64,000 bases of DNA from an uncultured Neptuniibacter sp. (GTDB taxonomy: Bacteria; Pseudomonadota; Gammaproteobacteria; Pseudomonadales; Balneatricaceae): positions 1-64,000 of the forward strand of contig NZ_CANMIR010000015.1 in the NCBI RefSeq assembly GCF_947498015.1, written 5' to 3'. The notes below the pieces were generated by a model, which searched no databases, was not told the origin of the DNA, and saw only the letters and a list, made by a program, of their open reading frames with translations. Shown here in pieces: positions 8,257-17,544 of the stretch. The translations under genes were made by a program, and so were the position numbers. Numbering within the stretch: the first letter of the stretch is position 1; each line of letters begins with the position of its first letter.

Positions 8257-9417
8257 GGAACCTGCGATTAAGTCCCGTCTTTTAGGTAGTTGAACTGTCT
8301 GATGGTTTTCGGCTATTTTTAGACGTTTTTACCCCGTTCTGGAATGCCTAGTATGCTGTGTTTACAGCATATAGACGGACTGACCCTAAGCCCTCATCAT
8401 CTGATCCACCCGAACCCTATTAGCCAGAGCTAAAAGCATAGCTAATTTACTATCATTCTTCTTCAGCCCTCGATACCGAGCTTTAGTAAATCCAAACTGG
8501 CATTTAATTATCCTGAACGGGTGCTCTACTTTTGCCCTGATGCTGGCTTTCATATACTCAATGCTTATCGGTACTTTATTGATACGAGGATGGCGTTTTA
8601 ATGCGCTAACTTTGCTGGGGCGTTCGGCGATATACCAATCAGCCTCAACGTCTTACAGCTCTGACCTCTTATCTGCACCTCGATAACCCGCATCGGCAAA
8701 TATAAAGTGTTCTTCACCATGCAACAGTCTGCTGGCTTGGTTTAGGTCATGCTCATTGGCAGAAGTGGTTGTAAAGCTACGTGTCAGACCTGTTCTTGCA
8801 TCAACCCCTATGTGAGCTTTCAAGCCAAAATGCCACTGATTCCCTTTCTTGGTTTGGTGCATCACTGGATCACGCTCACCTGCTTTGTTCTTGGTGGAAC
8901 TTGGGGCTTCGATAATAGTGGCGTCCATCAACGTACCCTCCTTAACGATGATCCCAGCCTCCGTCAGCCAAGCGTTAACGTCTTCAAAAGTATGACGGGC
9001 TAAATCATGACGCTCCAGCAGATGCCTAAAATTCATGATGGTTGTGTGGTCAGGTATGGACTTATTTAACGATAGTCCTGTGAAAAGCCTCATCGAGGCT
9101 ATTTCATACAAAGCATCTTCCATGGCTGGATCGCTCAAGCTATACCACTGCTGAATGCAATGAATACGGAGCATTGTGGGTAAAGGATAAGGTCTACGAC
9201 CGTTACCTGTTTTTGGATAGTGGGGTTCAATGATAGCTTCAAGACATTTCCATGGAATCAGCTTATCCATCCTGCCTAGAAACTTCTCTTTACGTGTCTG
9301 GCGGCGTTTGTGCTGATACTCACTAGCGGCAAAGGATAACTGCTGTTCCATGTTCGATCTCTTCAGGTTTTGATTAGCCTGAATTATCTCATGTGGAAGG
9401 ACTTAATCGCATCTTCC
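8257..9417 (-). mobile_element. IS5-family insertion sequence, degenerate copy 2
   Basis: The left end begins GGAACCTGCGATTAAGTCC at 8257, and the right end, read on the minus strand from 9417, begins GGAAGATGCGATTAAGTCC. The flanks are CTAA (8253-8256) and TTAG (9418-9421); both fit YTAR but are not identical direct repeats, so the ends may have been rearranged. The single gene is a transposase with one nonsense codon. The element is inverted relative to the copy at 478-1601, and the two bracket the 6.3-kb operon. Confidence 0.88.
8386..9351 (-). pseudogene. IS5-family transposase, one nonsense codon
   Basis: The full frame of 322 codons runs from ATG 9351 down to TAG 8386-8388, with a single in-frame TAA at 8653-8655 after KRSEL. 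The rest is intact: Asp in LMDATIIE, Asp in FADAGYRG, and beyond the stop [10 protein letters not shown] with the catalytic Glu. Its predicted N-terminus starts [12 protein letters not shown], as in E. coli IS5 InsH. Protein similarity to copy 1 is high but far from identical, so these are diverged elements rather than a recent duplication. Confidence 0.9.
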
Positions 9418-9481
9418 TTAGCGCATGATCATTCTGAGCCTAGATAAGATTGCTATAAAACCTATCCAACAAAGCCAATCA

Positions 9482-12166
9482 TTAAAGTTTCGTCTCTTGC
9501 TCACCAGAGTTCATAGCTTCAGTATCACACGGCTCTAGCTGCTCAATAGATCTGAGCACGATGCTGATCTCGGTAAGGGTTTGTTCAAATCGCTCCGCAA
9601 TCATCGTCTGATCATCTCTCTGACAGGCAACTTCCAGCTGAATCGCTGCATTGACTATCTGCTCCATGCCTAAATTACCGGCAGCTCCTTTTAGGGAGTG
9701 AGCTTCACGACGGGCAGAGTCGATATCATCACTCAACGCCTGAGTGAATACTTCACGGAAAGCGCAATACTTATCCCGGAACAGCAGTAACAGCTTGCGA
9801 TAAAGCGTTTCATCATGGCCGATCAGTTCAAGGCCTTTAACAATATTGATACCCTTAAGCGCCCTCAAGCTCTGAGCCTCGCCTGTAGAAGGTGTGATAT
9901 CCGTTTCTGGACCTTCCAACGCTTTCTCTTTACCGTACAGCTCAGGGGTTACCCATTTAGCAATCGATGAGATCAGATCATCAAATATCACCGGTTTTGC
10001 AACATGGTCATCCATCCCTGATGCCAGCGCTTTATCAATATCGCTCTGCGTCACATTGGCTGTCAGGGCGATAATCGGCAGATCCTCTAACCCCTCAATC
10101 TCTCTGATCTCACGAGTTGCGGTATAGCCATCCATAACCGGCATCTGACAATCCATCAAAACGGCATCTGCCTGGTTTTCCTGCAACCAGCTAACCGCTT
10201 CGGCACCATTCCAAACACTCTCCACTAAGATCCCGTGCATGGTAAGCATCGCCACAATCAGCTCCTGGTTGATCTCATTATCTTCTACAAGCAGCAAAGT
10301 CCTGCCCCGAAGCACTGTCAGAGCGTTGTTGGTAGAATCATCTACAGCCTCATCAGCTACATCCACCTCATCAGATGAAACCTCTAAAGGCAGTGTAAAG
10401 GTAAAGTTACTTCCAACCCCCTCTCTGCTCTCCAGCGTGATCTCCCCCGCCATCATCTCAACCAACCGTTTACAGATCACAAGCCCCAAACCACTCCCTC
10501 CGAAGCGTCGGGTCGTGGTGCTATCAGCTTGATTGAAGGGAACAAAAAGCTTTTCCTGCTGCGTTTTAGAGATGCCGATCCCTTCATCTCTCACACTGAT
10601 GCTCAATTCAGCAATAGCCCTCTGCCTCTTTTTTAAATCGACAGAGATTAAAACCTCTCCCCCCTGCGGTGAGAACTTAATCGCATTACTCACCAAATTA
10701 TCCAAAATCTGTCCAATTCTGAGTGAATCACCGCGTAGAACCTGTGGCACTTTTTCTGAGAACATAATCGCCAAACGCACCCCATTTTTATCCGCATCAG
10801 GCTGCATCAGATCACGAGTACTCTCCAGAACTTCAGACAAGTGAAAAGTGGTCTGCTCGATATCTAACTTATTGGATTCAATTTTGGAGAAATCGAGAAT
10901 ATCGTTGAGAATACGCAGTAGCTTCTCTGCAGACAGCTTGGCTTTGCAAATATAGCGCTTCTTCTGCTCATCGGAATCAGCCTGCTCCGCCAGATTGATC
11001 ATCCCAACCACACCATTCATCGGTGTACGTATCTCATGGCTCATATTGGCAAGGAATTCACTCTTGATTCTTGTAGCAACTTCAGCATCTTGGCGGGCCT
11101 GATTAAGCTGCTCATAGAGCTCCTGCAGCTGATCCATCATCATATTAAAGTCTGCACCCATCTGCTGGATCTCATCCAGCGTCTCACCTCTGTTCATTTG
11201 AGATCTGGGATACCTCACATTGAGATCGCCAGCTGCAACCTGACCTAACAACTCCACCTGTTTATTCACACCATCAAAAACACGACGTTTCAGGAAATAG
11301 AAAAAGAAGACCGCGACGAAAAGGATCACCAGATTGGTCGTTAATTCACTCACAATCAGCCGCCATGTTGATTGGCTGTACTCCCTATAATCCATCCCCA
11401 CCAGCAGGCTAAGCTTGGTACCGCCGACACCCTCGATATCTTTCTGATGGACCCGATACTCCTTCTGGCCCGAAATAATTGCCTGTTCCCCTTTCCACTC
11501 CCAGGGGTGTCTTAAACTGGAAAAGACAGACCTCTCACCTTCAACGGTTAAAATAATCTCTGCGTTGCCAGACAGGTGCTCTGCAAATTTATCTCTGCCA
11601 TTCAGCACCTTGAACAGTATCACCCGACCAGCTTCCTCTCCGGTAAAGTCTTCAAGTGCAACACTGGTAAAATAGCTAACAACACTGGAATCTGAAAAAC
11701 GGGCGATCTCACCGATGCTATTCTCAAGCAACATAAACTGCACTTGTTCGCTAAAGGGCTCGGCCATCATCGTCGTCATCAACGATGCTGGAAGCTCACG
11801 CTTTGAGACATTATGACTACCCGCAATCAGCTTTCCGTCAGAGATCAGAAGGATCAGGTCAATCTCATAGAAGCCTGCAAGATCGTCAAAAACATAACTA
11901 AGAGCATCGAAATTTTCATTGTAGATAAGCTCAACAAGCTGGCTTTGATCGACTTTAATATTGGGGGTAGCGGCTTTAAAGCGCAGCATATCATCCTGCA
12001 ACATGCTATAAGCCATCTCGGCTTCACCCTGGAGGTGTTGATCAAACCGCTGAGATTCATGCAGTTGAAGCCTGTGGATAGACCACAGACCTGAGGCGAA
12101 GATAATGATGATGAAAATAGCCGCCATCACAACAATCCGGCGGTAGAGCTTCATCTGATTCAGCAT
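9482..12166 (-). CDS. hybrid sensor histidine kinase (HAMP-HisKA-HATPase-REC-Hpt)
   Basis: An 894-residue membrane kinase. TM1 lies at about 9-29, a large periplasmic sensor region at 30-270, and TM2 near 270-295 ([14 protein letters not shown]), followed by HAMP. The H-box [15 protein letters not shown] has its His near 377. The ATPase domain has [11 protein letters not shown] and [12 protein letters not shown]. The receiver (about 622-745) has LVEDNEINQ and [12 protein letters not shown] with the phospho-Asp. The C-terminal Hpt domain has [13 protein letters not shown] (His near 820). This is a complete internal phosphorelay of the BarA/ArcB type, needing an outside output regulator. It lies 19 bases after the secreted rhodanese gene, so they are probably one operon and the rhodanese may feed its sensing. 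Confidence 0.92.
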   Translation of the reverse strand: MLNQMKLYRRIVVMAAIFIIIIFASGLWSIHRLQLHESQRFDQHLQGEAEMAYSMLQDDMLRFKAATPNIKVDQSQLVELIYNENFDALSYVFDDLAGFYEIDLILLISDGKLIAGSHNVSKRELPASLMTTMMAEPFSEQVQFMLLENSIGEIARFSDSSVVSYFTSVALEDFTGEEAGRVILFKVLNGRDKFAEHLSGNAEIILTVEGERSVFSSLRHPWEWKGEQAIISGQKEYRVHQKDIEGVGGTKLSLLVGMDYREYSQSTWRLIVSELTTNLVILFVAVFFFYFLKRRVFDGVNKQVELLGQVAAGDLNVRYPRSQMNRGETLDEIQQMGADFNMMMDQLQELYEQLNQARQDAEVATRIKSEFLANMSHEIRTPMNGVVGMINLAEQADSDEQKKRYICKAKLSAEKLLRILNDILDFSKIESNKLDIEQTTFHLSEVLESTRDLMQPDADKNGVRLAIMFSEKVPQVLRGDSLRIGQILDNLVSNAIKFSPQGGEVLISVDLKKRQRAIAELSISVRDEGIGISKTQQEKLFVPFNQADSTTTRRFGGSGLGLVICKRLVEMMAGEITLESREGVGSNFTFTLPLEVSSDEVDVADEAVDDSTNNALTVLRGRTLLLVEDNEINQELIVAMLTMHGILVESVWNGAEAVSWLQENQADAVLMDCQMPVMDGYTATREIREIEGLEDLPIIALTANVTQSDIDKALASGMDDHVAKPVIFDDLISSIAKWVTPELYGKEKALEGPETDITPSTGEAQSLRALKGINIVKGLELIGHDETLYRKLLLLFRDKYCAFREVFTQALSDDIDSARREAHSLKGAAGNLGMEQIVNAAIQLEVACQRDDQTMIAERFEQTLTEISIVLRSIEQLEPCDTEAMNSGEQETKL

Positions 12167-12185
12167 AAGCAGGTACGCACAACCC

Positions 12186-12959
12186 TTACTTTATAAATTC
12201 AGGTTCATCGTTTTCAGAAAGTACAGGATAACCCTCTGCGACCCACCTTTTTGTCCCCCCCAAAAGCACACCATCCACTGAAACACCTTTACTGATCAGG
12301 TATTTGGCTGCATGAACAGACTGCCGCATAAGCCTATCGACAATAAACAACGGTTTATCCTGTGGCAGTTTCTGTAAACTTTTATCAAGCTCCAACAGAG
12401 GAATCATGATATCGGTGCCTGCGATAATTCCCGCCTTTTCTGCACTCTGTCGCCACCATTTTGGGCGCACATCCAACACGATATAGTCATCCAGGTTCAT
12501 CGTCTGCAACTGCTGGGGGTTAATTTTTTTAACTTTAATCCCAACCATATCTTTATCGACATTCATCTCATAGCGAAACTTGCGCCACTCCAGAATCCCC
12601 CCGCGAAACCAGTGAACATTCTGATAGCCCATTGTCACCGCCTTTTTGGAGGCTCGCTGGCTGTATGGACAGGCGGTACCATTACAGTAAAAGATCACTG
12701 GCGCGGTTTTATCCACAGGTAGCAGAGAACTCTTTTCCAACTGATCAACTGGAATGTTGATGGAGCCAGGAATGTGCTGCATCTGAAATTCGATACGGCT
12801 CAGCACATGAACAAGCGGAGTGTTCTCCTGCTCAACCATTTTTTTTACTACGGGAGCCGCTACGACCTCGACCCCTTCAGGAATCTCAAAAGCCTTTACA
12901 AGCGGCGCAGCCAAAATAAACAAACTGTAAAGAAAGATGTTGGCTAATCTTTTGGTCAT
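12186..12959 (-). CDS. secreted tandem rhodanese-like protein
   Basis: A 257-residue protein with a signal peptide (hydrophobic core FLYSLFILAAPLV, then KAF), so exported. It has two rhodanese domains. The first (about 35-130) holds the active-site loop YCNGTACPY with a candidate catalytic Cys, followed by FRGGILEWRKF. The second (about 145-250) begins DYIVLDVRP, but its loop reads VDRLMRQS without Cys, so it is probably inactive for sulfur transfer. Rhodaneses move sulfane sulfur or reduce disulfides; the periplasmic role is unknown. It is upstream of, and probably cotranscribed with, the hybrid kinase. Confidence 0.82.
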   Translation of the reverse strand: MTKRLANIFLYSLFILAAPLVKAFEIPEGVEVVAAPVVKKMVEQENTPLVHVLSRIEFQMQHIPGSINIPVDQLEKSSLLPVDKTAPVIFYCNGTACPYSQRASKKAVTMGYQNVHWFRGGILEWRKFRYEMNVDKDMVGIKVKKINPQQLQTMNLDDYIVLDVRPKWWRQSAEKAGIIAGTDIMIPLLELDKSLQKLPQDKPLFIVDRLMRQSVHAAKYLISKGVSVDGVLLGGTKRWVAEGYPVLSENDEPEFIK

Positions 12960-13220
12960 AGTTATTTCCCCGTACTACAGTAAAAGTAACTCAATCATTG
13001 GAACAATCGCTAAAACCCTAGAATGACGTAAACTACAATCTAGCACCGAAAAGAACATTAACCAATTTAATCACTTAGGGGATACAGTTATTTGTATATC
13101 CCAGCTATCCACTTGCTTTTTATACAATTAAATTCCATATTCCAGATACTGTCTGAGTAGTTTTGGCAATCGAGTAGCAGATACTCACCACACCAGACGC
13201 AGATATCTTTTGAGGTCGTT

Positions 13221-13622
13221 ATGCACATTCGTACTCTTCTGTTTAAACCTCTATTCCTTTTTTCATTTCTATTTGCGTTCGCACCTCTGGCTCAAGCGGA
13301 AATCAGTGCATCTGATAAGATCGCTCTCAAACGAACTGTGGTTGATTACATTGCACTACATACCGAAGCGGATAGATATCACTTTACTGACCCCAACACG
13401 CTGGAAGTGAAACAGTTACAGTTTCTCGCCATGCATCCTGTCCTGTTTGAAAAGGGTGACGGATCGTTTGCACTCTGTGCTGACTTTGCGACCGATAAAA
13501 ATGATAAGTTCCTGGTGGATTACCATGTTACCCGTGTCAATAATCAGTATGTGGTCTCAGCTGCAGTTGAAGGAAAACGATCATTATTGATGTCGATTGC
13601 TGATAAATTTTCTCTTGAATAA
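13221..13622 (+). CDS. small secreted protein of unknown function
   Basis: 133 residues with a clear signal peptide (PLFLFSFLFAFAPLAQA, cut before EIS). I do not recognise the mature family. It is about 107 residues, helical at first (DKIALKRTVVDYIALH), then mixed strand, with one Cys. The start ATG follows TGAGG. Its stop overlaps the start of the hybrid kinase as TAATG, a coupling that suggests a periplasmic partner of that kinase. The upstream 260 bases (12960-13220) separate it from the divergent rhodanese gene and must carry both promoters; TATACAAT at 13121-13128 is a possible -10 region. Confidence 0.75.
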   Translation: MHIRTLLFKPLFLFSFLFAFAPLAQAEISASDKIALKRTVVDYIALHTEADRYHFTDPNTLEVKQLQFLAMHPVLFEKGDGSFALCADFATDKNDKFLVDYHVTRVNNQYVVSAAVEGKRSLLMSIADKFSLE

Positions 13623-15802
13623 TGACTAAAAAAAAACGCTATAAGGGTATCCTTCTCCCGCTACTGATAGGGTTTCAGCTCTTTTCATTAGTGGGTATCT
13701 GCGTATCCGGCTACATAGCTTATGAATACTCCTCTGATATTGAAGAGAACCTTTTCATAAACCTGTTTGTCAGAGAAGATAGCAACCTCCGTGACTGGCA
13801 TGTTGCAGTTCACTCATCGACTCCACCAGCTCAACAGCCATACTCCCGACTCTCACAACAACCCAATGCCCTGAGCAGAATAGACTTGGCTTCTGGGATC
13901 TACAGCCGCCTATTAATTGTGAGTGAAAATGATAAGCGCTATCTCGTTGGTAGAGGCTACACACAAGCTTCCGCAAACAGTGTCGCTGATAGATACCAAC
14001 GCAGTCGATCAAACAGCTCGATTAAAGAGACTTTAAGCCAAGATTTCTTAATCTATGATGTTCCTGTTAAAACAGGAAAATTAACCGTTTTTCTCCCACG
14101 CGCTCCGATCAGCCATCTGGGGGATTTTGTGCTAAATCGGCACTGGCCTATCATCATATTGATTGCTATCACCTCGATTCTCGCGGCGCTCTTTATGTAT
14201 CTTTTCCTCAAGGCTCGCTATAGCGAGGTTGAATCAGAACAGAAAAGGTTTGAAGCTTTCGCCGGTGTTGCATCAGATTGGTTTTGGGAGATCGATTCAG
14301 AGTATTGCTACAGCTACCTTTCCGAGCGATTTACCGCCGTGACCGGGACGCCTGTTACCGATCTTCTTGGCAGCGCATATACGCAAGCGATACCGTCTGG
14401 AGTTGAACCTGCTGATTGGCAAACACATTTGGAACAACTCAAAGCAAAAAACCCATTTACTCAACTGGTTTTCTCCAAAAACCTGGATGATCAGGTTCAC
14501 TGGTTCTCAATCAGTGGTGAACCTGCTTATGATCCTCAAGGGCAGTTTCAGGGCTACCGCGGAATAGGCAAAGAGATTACTCAAACGATTCAATATCAAC
14601 AGCAGATTATCCAAGAACGAGATAAAGCCGAAGCCGCCAACAAGGTTAAAAGCCGCTTTTTAGCCACAATGAGCCATGAGATCAGAACACCGATGAATGG
14701 CATCATCGGTATGGCCAAACTGTTGGATGGTACAGCACTCAACCCGGATCAGCAGCGAAAGGTCTCCACGATTATCAACTCATCTAAGTCCCTGATGGTT
14801 ATCCTTAACGATATCTTAGATATATCAAAGCTGGAATCAGGCCGCTTAGTTCTGGAGGAGAAACCATTTAACCTCCGAGAGATGATCTCTGACTTGATTA
14901 GGTTGTTTCGCCAGGCTGTGGATGAAAAAGAGTTAAAGCTTATCGTTCAGATCGCACCGGATCTGGAGCAATATATCTCCACTGACGAGGTTCGCCTACG
15001 TCAGGTTCTGATCAATTTGATCAGTAATGCGATTAAATTTACCAACGATGGTCATATCCAGATCAGCCTCAAAAAAATCACCACAGAGAATCACCAAACC
15101 GGTATCTGTTTTGAAGTTGAAGACAGCGGAATAGGGATCTCCCAGAACGCACAACAGAACATCTTTAAAAGCTTTACTCAGGCTGACTCATCGATCACAC
15201 GACAGTTTGGGGGGACCGGGCTCGGACTGGCTATCACAAAACTGATTGTCGACCTGATGCAGGGGAGACTGGGATTTGAAAGTACTTTTGGGGTCGGCAG
15301 TCGATTCTGGTTTGAGGTTCCAGTTACTATTCCCAATACGGCTGAAATTGATCATCAGAATAAACAGGTTGTGCAGGACGATGCTAGCAGCTCCAGCTCT
15401 CCTCAAACCCTCTCCATTCTGATCGTAGAAGACAACCTCATCAATCAGGAAGTTGTATTAAGTCTGTTGAAACGGATCGGGTATGACGCGGATCTGGCAG
15501 AGAACGGGTTAGAAGCCGTAGAAAAGGTACAGCACACCCGCTATGACCTGATCTATATGGATATGCAGATGCCTAAGATGGATGGTCTGGAAGCCACCCG
15601 AGTCATCAGAAAACTTCCTCCCCCTATTGGCGAAACGCCAATTATCGCCCTGACTGCCAATATCCTGCCTGAAGATCAGCAGCGTTGCCGTGAAGCGGGT
15701 ATGCAGGACTTTATCGGCAAACCGATCGATCCAAACGAGTTACAACGTACACTCACCCAGTGGCAGGGAAAAGCGATACAACAGACGGTCAGTGAGCCAT
15801 AG
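13622..15802 (+). CDS. hybrid sensor histidine kinase with PAS domain
   Basis: 726 residues. TM1 at about 12-32, a periplasmic segment of some 140 residues, TM2 at about 172-196 ([20 protein letters not shown]), then a cytoplasmic PAS domain near 210-325. The H-box [15 protein letters not shown] has its His near 350. The ATPase domain has [19 protein letters not shown] and [10 protein letters not shown]. The receiver (about 598-718) has VEDNLINQE and [12 protein letters not shown] (Asp near 645) and KPID. There is no Hpt domain, so the phosphoryl group must move to a separate Hpt protein. The start overlaps the small secreted protein gene, suggesting a sensor plus accessory unit. Confidence 0.92.
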   Translation: MTKKKRYKGILLPLLIGFQLFSLVGICVSGYIAYEYSSDIEENLFINLFVREDSNLRDWHVAVHSSTPPAQQPYSRLSQQPNALSRIDLASGIYSRLLIVSENDKRYLVGRGYTQASANSVADRYQRSRSNSSIKETLSQDFLIYDVPVKTGKLTVFLPRAPISHLGDFVLNRHWPIIILIAITSILAALFMYLFLKARYSEVESEQKRFEAFAGVASDWFWEIDSEYCYSYLSERFTAVTGTPVTDLLGSAYTQAIPSGVEPADWQTHLEQLKAKNPFTQLVFSKNLDDQVHWFSISGEPAYDPQGQFQGYRGIGKEITQTIQYQQQIIQERDKAEAANKVKSRFLATMSHEIRTPMNGIIGMAKLLDGTALNPDQQRKVSTIINSSKSLMVILNDILDISKLESGRLVLEEKPFNLREMISDLIRLFRQAVDEKELKLIVQIAPDLEQYISTDEVRLRQVLINLISNAIKFTNDGHIQISLKKITTENHQTGICFEVEDSGIGISQNAQQNIFKSFTQADSSITRQFGGTGLGLAITKLIVDLMQGRLGFESTFGVGSRFWFEVPVTIPNTAEIDHQNKQVVQDDASSSSSPQTLSILIVEDNLINQEVVLSLLKRIGYDADLAENGLEAVEKVQHTRYDLIYMDMQMPKMDGLEATRVIRKLPPPIGETPIIALTANILPEDQQRCREAGMQDFIGKPIDPNELQRTLTQWQGKAIQQTVSEP

Positions 15803-15991
15803 CAACACCCGTATTTCAGCTATGGGTCCTCTCAAAATACTTACAGATTCACACAACAACCGCTTGACCTAAATCACTCCCCCCTATCATTTACTTTAGC
15901 TTTGCCCATTTTACAGACTCGTTGAACTACGCTGTAAGTGCAGTGCAATAGGGCAGTTCAAACACTGCTCGCGCTTTGTGCAATTTTCTTC

Positions 15992-17344
15992 ATGGAAAAC
16001 ACAGGTATACCGATGGACAAGCCCGCTCTCGCAGATGATATTCTGATTCTTCTTGAAGGCCAGACTAACGCCAGTCAGGATGAGGTTATTCAAATCCTGG
16101 AACAAAAGTTTCACACCTTAGCCAATGCATCACCTGTGCTATTTTGGATGTCTGACACCAGTAAAGGGTGTAACTGGTTTAATCAGAACTGGCTGGATTT
16201 TCGGGGTCGCTCTCTGGAAGAGGAGTATGGAAACCAATGGGCCCAGGGGGTCCACCCGGAGGATTTCCAACACTGCCTCGATATCTACACCAGCCATTTT
16301 GACCAACGTTTGCCCTTCTCAATGGAGTATCGCCTCCAACGCTATGATGGCGTGTATCGCTGGTTTATCGATCAGGGTCTGCCACGTTATGACCACCAGG
16401 ATAACTTTATTGGCTATATCGGCTCTCTGCTGGATATCACTGAGTTAAAAGAGCGAGATCAGGAGCTCCGACTGGCTGCCAGTGTCTTTGAGCACTCGCA
16501 GGAGGGGATCATGATCACAGATAGGTCCGGGGTCATCGTGAAGATAAATCAGGCATTCACCAAGATCACAGGATTTGGTGAAGAGGTCATAGGCAAAAGG
16601 CCCAACGTACTTAAGTCAGAGCGTCACAGTCCCTCTTTCTACAACGCGATGTGGGAGCAGCTGCTCAGTGAACAGTTTTGGAGGGGGGAGGTTTGGAACC
16701 GCAGAGCGAACGGTGAGATCTACCCAGAATCGCTCTCGATCAGCGCAGTCTGTGATGACCAGGGCAATGTGCAAAACTATGTCGGCCTGTTCTCAGATAT
16801 CAGTCGCAGAAAAGCGCATGAGAATGAATTAGAACATAGGGCGAATCATGATCACCTTACCAGTCTGCCCAACAGAAGCCTGCTACAGGATCGCCTGATG
16901 CAAGCGATAATCCACGCCCGTCGAAGCAAGCTTCCACTCATCGTTGCATGTATTGACCTTGATGGTTTTAAGGAGATCAATGACAACCTGGGTCATCACT
17001 ATGGCGACCGGGTATTGATTCATATTGCTGAAAGCATGAAAGCATTTTTCCGCAATGAGGATACGATTGCCCGCTATGGTGGTGATGAGTTTATTCTGGT
17101 CATGCCTGATTCTGGCCCGATCTCCGAGAATCTTCCACGAATAGAACGGCTTCTGATAAAACTAGCTGAGCCTTTTATTATCGAGGGTTGCCACCTGAAA
17201 GTCTCAGCCAGCATCGGCCTGACCTCTTATCCACAGGCTCATCACGTTGATGCCAAAGAACTGATTCGTCAGGCAGACACTGCGATGTATCGAGCCAAAA
17301 AAGCGGGCCGTAATCGCTACCATATCTTCCAATCACAAGAGTGA
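15992..17344 (+). CDS. PAS-PAS-GGDEF diguanylate cyclase
   Basis: A soluble 450-residue protein, with no membrane segment from the chosen start. PAS1 (about 15-135, with a PAC tail YIGSLLDITE) and PAS2 (about 145-265, with QNYVGLFSDISRRK) precede a GGDEF domain (about 285-445). The active-site motif is RYGGDEF. An inhibitory I-site RNED lies exactly five residues upstream of it, so both cyclic-di-GMP synthesis and product inhibition look intact. The start is uncertain: ATG 15992 and ATG 16013 are both plausible, and an in-frame GTG at 15938 would add 18 residues without a better ribosome site. It probably converts a PAS-sensed redox or ligand signal into c-di-GMP. Confidence 0.9.
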   Translation: MENTGIPMDKPALADDILILLEGQTNASQDEVIQILEQKFHTLANASPVLFWMSDTSKGCNWFNQNWLDFRGRSLEEEYGNQWAQGVHPEDFQHCLDIYTSHFDQRLPFSMEYRLQRYDGVYRWFIDQGLPRYDHQDNFIGYIGSLLDITELKERDQELRLAASVFEHSQEGIMITDRSGVIVKINQAFTKITGFGEEVIGKRPNVLKSERHSPSFYNAMWEQLLSEQFWRGEVWNRRANGEIYPESLSISAVCDDQGNVQNYVGLFSDISRRKAHENELEHRANHDHLTSLPNRSLLQDRLMQAIIHARRSKLPLIVACIDLDGFKEINDNLGHHYGDRVLIHIAESMKAFFRNEDTIARYGGDEFILVMPDSGPISENLPRIERLLIKLAEPFIIEGCHLKVSASIGLTSYPQAHHVDAKELIRQADTAMYRAKKAGRNRYHIFQSQE

Positions 17345-17364
17345 GTTGATCCCCCCATATCATT

Positions 17365-17394
17365 TTCACAGGGGGAGGACTCTCCCCTTGTGAA
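17365..17394 (+). terminator. hairpin after the GGDEF gene
   Basis: A stem of about 13 pairs with one G-T wobble (TTCACAGGGGGAG / CTCCCCTTGTGAA) around a GACT loop begins 20 bases after the cyclase stop. There is no T-run behind it, so intrinsic termination is not certain. It may be a 3'-end stabiliser instead. Confidence 0.45.
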
Positions 17395-17544
17395 GAGTCT
17401 CTTCCAGGCTCACAGAAGGTCGACCTCTCTAATCTCAGGTAAACATAGACTAATTACCTGTCAGACAGCGCTAAAGTACTGTTCTTCCGATGCATCAGCC
17501 TTACCTAATATAGAGGGATAATAAAGATAAGATAAGCTGATAAT

